Position numbers and translations under genes: made by a program. Below, piece after piece: positions 1-11,572 of a stretch of 64,000 nt of DNA. The notes beneath the pieces are model-generated. The model searched no databases, was not told where the DNA came from, and was given only the letters and a program-made list of their open reading frames with translations. Source of the DNA: Datisca glomerata (Eukaryota > Streptophyta > Magnoliopsida > Cucurbitales > Datiscaceae); NCBI GenBank assembly GCA_003255025.1, contig QANY01000230.1, positions 1,710,478 through 1,774,477 of the forward strand, read 5' to 3'. The stretch's first letter is position 1. The number at the start of each line of letters is the position of its first letter.

Positions 1-119
1 AAAATCAAATCTGAATAAATACTAATACCTATTATATGTAGAAGGGTGGAGATTGAACTTCTTTGACCTTATTTCTATACTATAAAATTCAAAGAAATAA
101 AAAATGAATTCATGAAATT

Positions 120-900
120 TATCGAACTAACTTTTCATTGATGTATTTTTTATAGTCTTTTATCAAAGTATTTTTTAGAGATTTACCTAATTACTTTTTA
201 ACTTCAATTTTGAAGTTTTTAAAATTTTCAAACATTTCATACTTTTTATGCATTGGGTAAGTATAATCGTATCTTGAGTAATCGTCAATAAAAGTAACAA
301 AATACTCATACACAGATCTAGCTTATACATTGATCGGTCCACAGATGTCAGTATGTTCTAGCTTAAGTGGTACTTTGGCTCTTTGGCCATTTGCAGTGAA
401 AGGTCTCTTGGTCATTTTACCATTTAGACAAGATTCACAAACCGGAAGAGTTCCAACTTTTAGTTCTCTCAAAGCACCATCATTTTCTAATTGATTTATT
501 CTGTCAAGATCAATATGACTTATCCTAAGATGCCAAAGATACGTATCATCCACTTGAAAAACCTTTTGTCATTTGTTACCTTCTGGTTTTGCTACTTTAA
601 ATAATTTTAAATTATTTAACGTTAATTTAGTTTGTTTAAGCATGTGTAGTCCGTTTTAAATTATTGCATGACAAATATTGAAATCATTCTTTGAAATAAC
701 AATCATATTATTATTAAAAGAAATATCATAATTTTGTTCATGCGATAAAGATAAAGAAATCAAATTTCTAGAGAATCCAGGAATAAAATAATCATTGTTT
801 AAAACAAGATAATTATTTTTAAAATTTAAATGGAATGTCCCCAATGCTTTTGCTGAAACAAGCACACCACTAACGACTCATATCGTCACCTCGCCATCAA
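120..900 (-). pseudogene. copia pre-integrase and integrase N-terminal remnant
   Basis: Two open stretches, 656-865 and 323-553, belong to the segment linking protease to integrase. The first carries the conserved pre-integrase phrase ending in FSRNLISLS. The second holds the zinc-binding pre-integrase region: LWHLRISHIDLDRINQL, then C-X2-C in PVCESCLNGKMTKRPF, then the start of the integrase core at HTDICGPI. Downstream (320 to about 120), a frame with VTFIDDYSRY continues the core, but it diverges before the second catalytic aspartate. The order agrees with copia elements. The copy is broken by stops and loses similarity left of about position 120. Confidence 0.85.
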
Positions 901-929
901 CAAACTCCCTTGATGAATCAAGTATCTAC

Positions 930-1870
930 AAAGAAGAACATACATGGTTAGTAGCTCTTGAATCAACTATCCAAGATGACTAATCATTTTCCATTTAGCA
1001 AGCTTCAAAAACAAGTAAATCATATTTACCTTTCTTTTTTAGCTCAGAGAGATACTTGTTATAGTTTCTCTTCTAATGACATTCAACTCCATAATGGAAA
1101 TACTTTCCCTTGGATTTTTTGTCGTTCTTGTTCTTCTTGGCCTTGGGTGACCTCTTGGCTTTCTTTCCTTTCTTATTCTTACTTTTATCCTTACCATTGT
1201 TCTTCCTCCTTTTGATATTATTAACAACAGTGGAAGAATGATTTTACTCAGCAACATTTACCTCGCTCTCTTTGGTCATTCTCTTGATAAGTGACTCAAA
1301 AGTCTGCAGTTCATTCAACAATTAGGTCATGTTGAATCACAACTTGTTCATAACATAGTTAGTAGTGAACGTAGAAAAAACAAGTGTGAATGATTAAAGT
1401 ATAATGATGGCATGAGTTCGTTCATCAACGGTAACCCTATGTACTTCTGCTTCACGCATTATGTTGATCATTTTCAAAACATGTTGACTCACAAAAGTAC
1501 CTTTCTTCATCTTAGTAGTAATGTAGTTCTTAGTAGTTTCATGACGACTTTGATCAGATTGCTAATCAAACATCGCCTGTAGAGTTTCCATAATCTCATA
1601 GGCAGTTTCCACGCTTTCATGTTTTGTTCTGAGAACATTATTCATGCTCACAAGCATGTAACACTTAGCCTTGTTGTCGGACTGAATCCAAGCATCAAAT
1701 TTGTCCCGAACATTTTTTGGGGCATTGGCAGCGGGTTTTTCAGGATATTCCCTAGTAAGAACAAATTTAGTTCTCACATATTAGTATCAAATTTAAATTC
1801 GATTCCCATCTTTAAAGTTATCTCCATTCAATTTTTTGAGTGCAAGTAAAGCAGTAATAAGGTTGCTCAT
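930..1870 (-). pseudogene. copia gag to protease active-site remnant
   Basis: The likely gag start is the ATG at 1868-1870 (minus), giving MSNLITALLALKKLNGDN, a typical copia gag N-terminus. After early in-frame stops the frame reopens at 1562-1777, with the UBN2/gag motif around HESVETAYEIMETLQ. A lysine-rich stretch and degraded CCHC zinc knuckle follow at about 1030-1260 (the KRNYNKYLSELKKKGKYDLL segment is recognisable), then the protease motif near 945-975. That motif reads D-S-R-A where an active copia protease has D-S-G-A, so the catalytic loop glycine is lost. Stops, frameshifts and this substitution make it non-functional. Family assignment is from motif recognition. Confidence 0.82.
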
Positions 1871-3756
1871 GGTAGATATAATAATAGCTGTAAAGAAATA
1901 AAACATACATCATTCAATATAATTGAAATAAATATAAAAAATTCGGAATGTAAATATGATGCGTGAATGCAACATATCAAACACATAAACTTAACAATTA
2001 ATAATCCAAGATAAGACAATCTAACAATTAATATGCCGACGTAGGATCGACCAAATTAATTTTAAACTGTTTATGAGACATTCTCACACTCATTAATTAA
2101 AACTTAAAATATCTCATATTTTTCTTTTAATATTATTTGACCAAGCCACAATTATCCAGTGAAAGTTTAATTGTGATTTTGTGAGTGTAACACATTATAT
2201 TGGAATCCATGACTTAATTTAGAAAATACTGCCTTAGGGTTGGTCAAGTATAAAATACATCACTTAGTCCTATCTTCATAAGAAGTTAGCATTGATCGAA
2301 ACCTTGTTTAGGGGGACGAAAACAAAGCCGTCTCGAGACCCTCACTATATCTCACATTGTTGTACTAATACTGGAGATCATAGGTTACATTGACATGCCA
2401 ACTTTCTCCTACTCACTATTTTATAATTAATATTTTTTAATTAACTAATCAATTAATTCTAAATTAACTACTAGTTACAATAACTATATGAATATAACAT
2501 TGATTATTAATCCAATCTAATTGGTCTAAGTTCATTTAACATTCCAAAGAGCCTAAAACTAATTTAGCTGAACTTAGAATAATTAGCTAATTACATTCAT
2601 CTAACTTTAATAAAACATTTTTAATAAAGTTGGTTATCCTAAAGGCATAACTAAACTCACACCTCTAAAGTGGTGTGATTATCAAGTTTAATCAATTAAA
2701 AGTTAGTAGTTTACATGTAATTGATTTCGGAAAACAATCCATATAAACACAATAGGACAATCCTAATAAATCATGTTTCTACTAATGAGATATATGATTA
2801 AATAAAATTGTGTGGCGTTTCATGTATGGCATGTGATCGACTAATGCATAATCCTCTCATTAATCAAATCAATAACTATTTATTTAAATAAATATAATAA
2901 ATAAGCAAATGATGAACCGAGTGACTATAGAGTATTTTTAATTTTATAACCTTTGAAAAATAGATATAATAACAAAGCGGATTTTAAGAATACATATTTC
3001 CAAAAGATGCTCATTCTCCATTAGTGCCCCATCTTCATAATCTTCGAGATTTGATCAAAACTCTTTTAATTAAGAAAAAATATTTTCCTAATTAAATAAT
3101 CTCATTAATTATTCTTTTAAATTAATTGAATCTGATTGGTCCAAAAATAATTTAATGACTTATCAAACTTGTTTCAAAACCAATCAATTAATTAATTATA
3201 ATTTTCAAAAAATTGAAATCGATAACAAACCTTTTAAAATTACATTTTTAAAATTAAAATATAAAAGATAGGATTAGAGTTTTCGTGAAGTATCACAGAG
3301 ATAAGGCAAAACGGTACCAGAGCATCTGCGCCTGGTACCCTGGCAATCACAAGGATTTCCATCGGCGGGGCAGCAGGACAGTCCCACCGCCGCTGTCGGC
3401 TGCCCGGCCACTACTGGTACCACGGCCGTCGTCGTCGTCGTTCGATCTCCGTCGTGGAGCTTTTCCTCCTTTTCTCCTCCGCTTCCATCTCATGCGTTCT
3501 TCATCTTCTCACGTACAGAATCTTACAATATAATATTTAAAATAGAATTACGAAAACAATTTATGCCCCAAACAACTTACACAAGATCTAAAGAAAAATA
3601 AGAACACAGCCTAAACCCACCATACAATTAACGATTCAACATTGACCATACATTCAAAAACCATAACCATCCATTCATTTATACATACCCAATATATATA
3701 TATTGACTACTGCAAGAAAACTCACACATCATTTAATGTATACATATATAAAGACC
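1871..3756 (-). other. Long untranslated leader of the copia element
   Basis: About 1.9 kb lies between the primer-binding site and the gag start, with no supportable reading frame. Most is very AT-rich. An abrupt GC-rich island at about 3290-3520, with CCG and TCG triplet runs, stands out. Leaders of copia elements are usually far shorter, so a nested insertion inside the leader is possible, though no terminal repeats were seen. Confidence 0.5.
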
Positions 3757-3768
3757 GCTCAGATACCA
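3757..3768 (-). other. Primer-binding site, initiator-Met tRNA type
   Basis: The minus strand reads TGGTATCTGAGC two bases from the LTR edge. It differs by one base from the usual copia site TGGTATCAGAGC, complementary to the 3' end of initiator tRNA-Met. It fixes the orientation of the element and the inner edge of the LTR. Confidence 0.85.
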
Positions 3769-3770
3769 AT

Positions 3771-5790
3771 TGCTGGAAATCGCGGTGCGCAATGGAAGGG
3801 TTTTTAAAATTTTATCGATTGAAAAATAATCGCGACGCCACAGGTCCCAAAAAAATTTTGTGAAAAAATATTTTTAACACGGATCCATTATATATCTATA
3901 CATTAAATTAGTATACATTCAAAAAAAATAATTTTACCTCTTGAAGTCTATCAAGCGTTCTCGCTATCTTCTAGTAAAAACAACGAGCATTCGATTCCAC
4001 AATGAACATACTTTGAGATCCATACCAAGATCTTTCAAATCAATCATCAAATATAATAGGATATGTGTGAGTACGTAGATTTAATAAGAACAATTTTCTA
4101 TCTCTAGATTTACTCAATACATGAGATATTGAGATTTGAAGAAGGAATTTAGAGACAGAACTCTGAGAGATAATTAGAGAATTCGCAGAACTTTGATTAA
4201 TGATTAATCAACTAGTTCTTGAATTCTAAGGCAATATAATATTATCTATATATACTCTAGGTCAAGACTCATTAGATTTAGGGTTTTCATAAAATAAAAA
4301 ATTAGTTATAAATGCCCCACTACAGTGGGACCCATTGGAGTCTGCACCACACTGCAGTGCATGTGCCATGTCAATTCTTAATTCAAAATCAATGATCGGT
4401 ATGTGGCAGTCTGATCTGCCACGTGGTAATTTTTTAAATTTATTATTTTATTTAATCAGATTAATATTTATCTATTATCTCAAATAAACATAAAAATCAG
4501 ATAATTGAAAATTAACTTATCTGATAAATCCTAACAACCAACTTATCTATTAATTCAAAATCAACCAATTAGCTGATTCAAAATTAAATTACTATCTCAT
4601 TATAATCTAACACTATTTAATTTCATTAATAAGATATATTGTCTCATTACCGATTAATTCACTAATCGATATAATTAATGAATTGTATTTTCTGAAAATT
4701 ACAATAATCAATTTAATTCATTAATTCTTAATTGATTAATTATATCTAATTATATCAAAATTATATACTTTCCCCAGAAACTTAATTTCATTTACAGCTA
4801 GTCCTTTTCTTATGTCTTGAAATATTCACACATAGACTATGTAGTACAGAGGTGGATTGGGGACCATGGACCCATAATTTTAAATTTCAATAAATCAGAT
4901 TATTAATTAAATTTTTTAATTAAACAATCTTATTTATTAATTCTATTATTACTCAACTATAAATATGAAATTGCACTCTCAGTAAATATAAAATATATTT
5001 ATAAACTAATCTCATGTAGTCCATTAATATATCACTTCATATAGTTCTGTCATCCAATTATTGGTTCTTAAATTAGAGCTAGTTAAAATTATCATTTTAC
5101 CCTTCCAATTACCTATTGATCCTTAAGTACCATTAATTTATAACCATTCAGTTCCCGAATTAACACTTAAGGAAACCAATATACAATCTGTTAAGAAAGC
5201 TTGGATTTCATATCTTATAAGATCATGTTCCCAGCCATCCAGGTCACTGAATCTTCAAAATAAAAGTCACTAGCCTATTTTGCAAACAAAACTTAACGAG
5301 TAGATCAAAAGATCCAGTAGACATGTATATGAGTTCATGACTACTCATGATTTAGACTGATCTACATATGATAATTTGATTTATGTGTATTAAATCTTTT
5401 TGATAAATGATAAGTTAATAAAGATATTAACTCGCATCGGCCCAGTCCTATATAATCTAATTATATAAAGTACATTCACTAAGATGTATATCCACATCAG
5501 TGATCGGATCTAGATCACAAGCATTCAAAATGCTTAGTGAACCGTACTAGCAACCATTCATTAAAGATTACATACTTTAATATATTGCTGATTATTTTAT
5601 TCATTATCTATTATCATGATCTTCTCTGCAAATATAAGATTATAGTCTCATTAATGAATATAGAATTTTCAGATATTTATACAAATTATTCAATAATAAT
5701 TCAGAAAAGACAATTATAAGAAGGATGTATTTTTATTAATTTTTAAATTAAAATGTCATTACACATTCTTTGAGGGCATTATGCCCAACA
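3771..5790 (-). repeat. 5' LTR of the copia element (about 2.0 kb)
   Basis: On the minus strand the LTR starts TGTTGGGCATAATGCCC (5790 leftward) and ends ...CCAGCA (3771), giving the canonical TG...CA ends next to the primer-binding site. The length of 2020 bp is long for copia, so internal insertions are possible. The partner 3' LTR lies outside the window and the LTR could not be checked against it. Confidence 0.8.
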
Positions 5791-7110
5791 TGGTCTTCGC
5801 TGTTAAGAAGATCGCTTAAAAAAATCTTCAAGAGTGATCCTTTGAGCTTGGACACAAGAATATGTTTTCCCTAACAATGTAAAATATAGTGTGTTGAATC
5901 TCTCTTTCCCCTACTCTTTTATTTATGTGTACTTTACTTTTCATATTTAATTACTTGCACTTTTATTATTACACACTTTACTATTCGGCATCATTATTAT
6001 TTTATTTATTTATTTTTACACATTTAAGCTTCCACATATTACTTATTTAATTCTTAATTCATAACAAATTGAGTTTCATTCTTGATCCTTCAATTACTAC
6101 TTGAGTTACTACTTAATTTAATTGTGCAAATGTTCTTGCTTGATTATTTTTGGTCGCAATTTCTTTTATTTGCAGTAATTTATTTTTGAAGTTTAAAAAT
6201 ATTTCTTTTTTATATTTTCCTTTTATAAAGGGGTCTCACACCGGTCCTACATACCTTTCTAAGATTTTTTTATACTAGAATCAAGAACACCATAATCATG
6301 AAATGAAACAAAGTAGCAGGCAAAACGTCCCCCTCTCCCTAACTCCATTCAATGTATGGTGACTATCAAATGGACAAGATACTAGTCTATACACTACTTT
6401 GGGATATGTATAGAAAGGAGATAAACTTTTGCCAATTAGGGTTAAAATTATATTGGGTCATCCCATTAAGGAGCTCATTGGTAGCAAGCCCTACACCTTA
6501 TTTAATCACACCTAATAATTAGAAACATGAGATGGACCTAGTCCTCACTTATGGATCACTACAATATTGGGTTTTACCGATTATGTAACTGATATTCAAC
6601 CCATTTTATAAAGTCAAATTAATAATCAATAACAATCCACGCATAAAAAATTCTAACAATTTCATCTTAAAGGAAGTATCTCATGACAAGAAAGTTCCGT
6701 TCAAACTATATAAACTAAGGAGGCCTCCTTGCTTAGGAATGTGAATGATTGAAATGTTGATAGTCAAAAAAGACGTTCATATGACAAATTAAGTGATTAG
6801 AAAGAAATACTAAGATTCATCACAACAAGATAAGAACAAAAATGAATTAAATGGCTGAAAATGAGGTCTAAGTTTGCAAAAATGGCCAAGGAAAAAAAGT
6901 TGTGAACATTGTTGGATTTATTAATTTACTTATATGAATAACACAAGCGTAACTTTTATTTACATCACTATCAATTATGTATGTTTGGTTTACATAACTA
7001 AATTAGTTATTCTAACAATTTTGACAATTATTTTTTCTTCGATAATTTTCTCAATTCACCATTGAAGTCAGTCTTTTTTCCCCCAATAATCAACTTGTTC
7101 ATGCTATTTG
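5791..7110. other. AT-rich intergenic stretch
   Basis: No supportable gene. It is mostly poly-A/T-rich sequence with short TTTA repeats near 6000-6020. No terminal repeats or coding similarity were recognised. Confidence 0.6.
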
Positions 7111-7220
7111 AGGCTAGACCAATTGGTGGAGTCCTCTTCTAAGTTTTACCTAGCTCCCCTTCCCAAGTTCAAACTCCTAGCAAAGCCATCTTCCCCTCTC
7201 ATCCTATGGCAATACTCTAC
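7110..7220 (+). repeat. Possible tRNA-derived SINE head
   Basis: The segment contains an A-box-like motif (tagaccaattggtgg, near 7115-7129) and, about 40 bp on, a B-box-like motif (aagttcaaactcc, 7165-7177). That spacing is expected of an RNA polymerase III internal promoter. The flanking text is typical of plant SINE heads rather than of a foldable tRNA gene; no cloverleaf could be drawn. The 3' end and TSD were not identified. Confidence 0.35.
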
Positions 7221-7249
7221 CTTATAATCCTAGTAGCGAATAGATAGAT

Positions 7250-8311
7250 AACTAGAGTTAAAAATAGGCACTTCAAACTAAGTATGATTAGTCGTTGCGA
7301 AAATCAACTTGTTTTCTATTAAAAAATATTATTGACCAATAAAAGCTTGTACATTAAGAAATTTTTTGTAATACTGTTAAGAATAACATACTGAGAGAAT
7401 TAGAGAAAAAAATATACTAAGAGGATAGAGAAAGAAAGAGATGAGGATAGAGAAAAATGAAAAAAAAAGTTTATCATTTCTCCCCATTAATTCTCTCTGT
7501 CTCTGATTTCAATACTTTCATGTTCTAGTTCCATGAATAAATATTACGAGATATATTTATTTTATTTAAAATAAGTTAGTATAGTAGTTTTATGTTTTTA
7601 ATTATGTTATTATCTTAATTCTTTTTTATATATAAAAAATATTTTGGATCTTATTTTATCAAATCATTCTCTTTTGATTTTATATTATATATCATCAATT
7701 TTCAAGACTACATGTTTCATATTTTACAGATTTAAAGTATAAAACTTTAATATTTCTCTTACACTCTACATTATCCTAATCTACCCTTATGTATACTCGT
7801 CATTCACGGCTAGGATAATTTCCTTCTAAGTAATAGATTTTTGGCAAAAAACCAAACATACAAATGTCTTAGGAGTCAGTTTAATAAATTTGTGGCTTTA
7901 CACAAAAATTAAATTTTACCATTTCGACTGTAAAATGAATTAACCTCTAATTAAATTTTGTTGAGCTAATAAAATTTATTTATATATTATTTTATTTGTT
8001 ATGTTTCAGCTTTTCATAAAAATATTGTTCTTTTTCATAAAAAGCTTTAAATGCAGAGTAACAGTTGATGACAAAATTTGTTTAGTCGAAAAAAAATTAC
8101 AGGAAAATGATTTTTAATTTACAATTATTTTATTAGTAGTAGGTAAGGAATTAATTTAGAAGTAAAATCCTAATTATAGAAGTTAGAACTAAAATCAAGG
8201 GGTTTATGTAAAGTGTGATCTTACTTAAAGGATGGTGTTAAATTAATTTCCCTCTTAAGCTTGTCTAAGGATCCCTTTCGTACAAGTATCCAAGGCCGCA
8301 ATCATACTGTA
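7250..8311. other. AT-rich intergenic stretch
   Basis: Nothing supportable as a gene was seen. There are purine-rich runs (GAGA/AAAG) near 7385-7470 and otherwise only AT-rich sequence. Confidence 0.6.
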
Positions 8312-8462
8312 ATTTTTGTAATTGAATTAACTTATTTGTTTATAATAATTAATAAAGTTTGCAACAAACCTAAATTGTAGATAATTATTTTTGTAATTGA
8401 ATTAACTTATTTGTTTATAATAATTAATAAAGTTTGCAACAAACCCTAAATTGTAGATAATT
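8312..8462. repeat. 75-bp tandem duplication
   Basis: Two adjacent, nearly identical copies, 8312-8386 and 8387-8462, each run from atttttgtaattgaatt to ttgtagataatt. The only difference noticed is one extra C in the second copy, so the duplication looks recent. Confidence 0.9.
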
Positions 8463-9045
8463 CTAATTACCTCATGAGAAGACAATTGAATCCCTTTAAT
8501 AATAGAAAGCAATCTAGAATTCTGATGCAAACCAATACTAAGGAGATAATTAAATTATTTCCAAAGTTTTTTTCCTTGATTTACTATAGAATTATACATA
8601 TAAAACATAACAATCATATATTATCATCAATTATTTTATAAATTATCATACATAATCAACTAGTTAATCATATTTGACCACCAATTCAAATTTATAATCA
8701 TTCTAGATTTCACATATTAAATAGTCATCCTCATATAAGATTAAATCATGAATGAAACAATAGATAAATAGTGAAATGGAGAAATTTAGATGATGCTGAT
8801 ATAGTTTCCAAGTGTATAAGTAATGATGATAAATAGATCACTTTTAAAGATCATAAAGAATGAGTAGGGGGATAAAAAACATGAAATTTTATTACTTTAA
8901 TAGTTTGACACGTTTTTAAAACGAATCAAGTTCACAAAAAGAAATAATCGGTGCTTGCAACTCGCTTGGTTTTCAAATATAAATATATATACACACTATA
9001 TACAGTTACTAAATATACCTATTTTATATATACAATATATTTTAT
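8463..9045. other. AT-rich intergenic stretch
   Basis: No gene or repeat structure seen. Confidence 0.55.
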
Positions 9046-9075
9046 ATACGTCATATTATATATATATATATATAG
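9046..9075. repeat. (TA)n microsatellite
   Basis: A run of alternating TA, longest at 9056-9075, embedded in wider TA-rich sequence from about 8980. Confidence 0.8.
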
Positions 9076-10387
9076 ACATTATGAACATTATACACAAATT
9101 TCGCAGATTGGGCGAGTCGTTTTTTTTCGAGAGGTTTTTTGTGGCTATATTTGATTTGTTTGTTTTATGTTAAGCTATTTTTCAACTTTTTAAAGGTTGC
9201 CTATTCTTGATTATAGCTCAAAATGAATTTCTCTTTCAAATAATGATTAAAAAAAATCATAATTCAGCCTGAACTACAAAAAATGGCTGGCAATTTCTTT
9301 TCAAGAATGGTCGAAAATGACCAAGATAACTAATTTGGTAAATAAATTATTTACTCCGATCATTTTTGTAAAAAAAATCCAATTGCAACTCACTCTAATA
9401 TTTCGGTCATTTTCATAGTTCTCTCGTCGTCATTTTGAAGTATTTTGGGCTTTTGAACTTTAAGGACGCTTTAGGACTATAAAATTGATACTGTTTAGAC
9501 AAATTTTCAATTCTAAATTTATTTTTGTCTATACCTTTTGTAAAACACCAAATATAACATTTTTCTAAAAAGAATAATTGCTCTAGCTAATTGAATTAAA
9601 TTTAATAATTTTCTTATTTAATTAGTTACTAATATACCTTTTATTTTTTAATATGTATATATTTAATCATCCATTTTCTCTCTCTAAAATCTATAAATTA
9701 TCTCTCTATATCTTAACCGTACTCTCTCTTTCTCTATTACGGAATTCTCTCTCTCTCTTTCTATATATATATTAGATCAATATTTAAAAGAGATATTATA
9801 AATCTCTCTCCATTAAATATTTCTCTCTATTTATATCCATTAAATATCTCTCTCCCCTAAAATCTCTATCTCTCTCATTATGTATGCATAAATATGTATC
9901 TGTGTGTGTAAATTTGTAAATTGATTTATGGGACCTTTCAGTTTTTCTTTTTTAAATTTGTAAAGTGATAGTATATGAGTATAATATGAATATATGTACT
10001 TTTTATTAGTGGGTCCATAAACCTTTGCTATTTTTGATTATTATCAAACTGGTTATCAAATTTTATATTAAGTTTATAAATAGTTGCTAGTTATGTATAA
10101 AGTCATTAGGACTATGAAAGTACTTATATATTTTGGGCTTTTGAACTTTGAAAGTTATAACTGGGCTTTTTGACCATTCAGCTTGTTCATTTCATGGGGA
10201 ACAAACATAATTTGATTATTTTAGAGCTAACAAGTTATTATTTGATCTAAAAAATAAAGTAGTAGAGAAATGATCCCTTTTATTTGATGAGTTTTCTCTC
10301 TGTAAAATACTCTTATATTTCTATTTTACATATTAAATCAATATTGACACTCACGATTTTAGGAAATTTAAAGAGTGGATTTTATGA
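9076..10387. other. Intergenic stretch with CT-rich low complexity
   Basis: No gene seen. Sequence at 9675-9880 is dominated by CTCTCT and TATATA runs. A 20-bp phrase (attttgggcttttgaacttt) occurs at 9442-9461 and again at 10130-10149. A second phrase, ttaggactat, sits on the inner side of both copies, which suggests remnants of a duplicated unit. Confidence 0.5.
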
Positions 10388-10639
10388 TATAAAACAACAC
10401 ATTTTTCGGGTTTGGGTGGCTGTTGTAGTTTTAATTCATTCTTATTTTCATTTTTCTCCCAATATTTTCTGCTATAAAATAACATATTTTCGAGTTTGGT
10501 TGGCTGTTGTGGTTTTAATTCATTATTGTTTTCATTTTTCTCCCAATATTTTCTGCTATAAAATAACATATTTCGAGTTTGGGTGGCTGTTGTGGTTTTA
10601 ATTCATTCTTGTTTTCATTTTCCTGCCAATACTTTCTGT
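10388..10639. repeat. Three tandem copies of an 85-bp repeat
   Basis: Copies begin at 10388, 10473 and 10557 (spacing 85 and 84 bp). Each runs tataaaa, cgagtttgggtggctgttgt, ttaattcatt, then ctcccaatattttctgc. The short open frames on both strands here (10284-10601 plus, 10351-10569 minus) simply translate the repeat and are not genes. Confidence 0.92.
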
Positions 10640-10783
10640 CAATTAATCCATTGAAAATACACAATTTTTAGCATTTTTGGTAGAAGTTTTATTGTGTTAT
10701 CATTCATTTTTTTCTAGTCCATCCCATTATTTTTCTTCTGTTTTTCCATTAAACTAACTTACCATGCTTCAGTTTGAATATTG

Positions 10784-11162
10784 TGTAAAGGAATTTCTTC
10801 CTCTACTGAGTTCTGGAAATATAATTCTGAAGAAAACCTTGAAAGTTAAAAGAACAAGAGAGAAAATGTGTAGATTTGTATTGACCGAATTGAATTGTTT
10901 TGATACATATGAAGGTTTTTATGGACTTTTTCCTCCTTAACCGTTAATTGTGATATAATGGCCATTTATTGATATGCTAACCGTTTGATCAAATCAAGGA
11001 GATTGGTGTAACCGTTGTGATAAGATTCGATTTACTTTTGACCGCCATGTCATATCTCTTTGACTTTATCTTCTTTAGCGCCTCTCCACATCATCTTCTT
11101 TTTTGCCATCTTTCTGCCACCTTGGCAATCCGCTCATGCATTAATTAACCAAACAGTGTACA
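10784..11162 (-). repeat. 3' LTR of the Tat-like element
   Basis: TG...CA-bounded 379-bp copy matching 19051-19421 throughout, with scattered substitutions and small indels, for example one 9-bp difference near tgacttta(tc)ttctttagc. Confidence 0.92.
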
Positions 11163-11481
11163 TTTCCTATGTTTTGTATCTTAGTTTTAAGTCGTTGATG
11201 CAAAACACTAATATTTTAATTTGCTATTTGTTGTTGACTCATGATGTCATGATTCTCATCATTACTTTTTACACTACGCCGTTTCACTTTTCTCCATGTC
11301 ATCATTGGTTTTCCTGGATGAAAAGAGATGTTTCCATATGTTCAGCTTTTGCTCACGCTTCTCCTAATGCCAATGTCACACGTGTTTAAGCACATACACT
11401 TTTTAGATATCGTGCGTCGCTTCCATTCATAACAGCTATTATTTTTATCCTTCGAGTCCGTCGTTTTCCGTCCGTTGAGAT

Positions 11482-11492
11482 TTTATTTAAAG
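11482..11492 (+). promoter_or_regulatory. Possible TATA box for the antisense ORF
   Basis: A tttatttaaag motif lies about 80 bp upstream of the antisense ORF start at 11573. A pyrimidine-rich leader follows, and a cacgtg G-box core lies near 11379-11384. Together they look like a plant promoter directed rightward, opposite to the LTR promoter. This is inference from motifs alone. Confidence 0.4.
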
Positions 11493-11572
11493 ATTTTTCA
11501 TCTCATTATCTTCTCGCGTGAACCTCTATCAGTAAGTGTCATGTTCATCTTCTACATTCTATTATTCTTACA

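Larger units (their letters stand above)
1..5790 (-). mobile_element. Ty1/copia LTR retrotransposon, truncated at the left window edge
   Basis: Read on the minus strand, the order is LTR (3771-5790), primer-binding site (3757-3768), long leader (1871-3756), gag (from 1870), zinc knuckle, protease and the start of integrase, which fades out near position 120. This gag-protease-integrase order is that of Ty1/copia. The 3' half (reverse transcriptase, RNase H and 3' LTR) is not in the window, so completeness cannot be judged. Stops and frameshifts interrupt every domain, so the copy is dead. The five bases after the LTR (tggtc, 5791-5795) would be one half of a TSD. Confidence 0.88.

Noticed and set aside
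7110..7220. A tRNA gene
   Set aside because: A- and B-box-like motifs are present, but no acceptor stem or anticodon arm can be formed; kept only as a possible SINE.
10284..10601. 105-residue frame and an opposite-strand 72-residue frame
   Set aside because: Both are translations of the three-copy 85-bp repeat.
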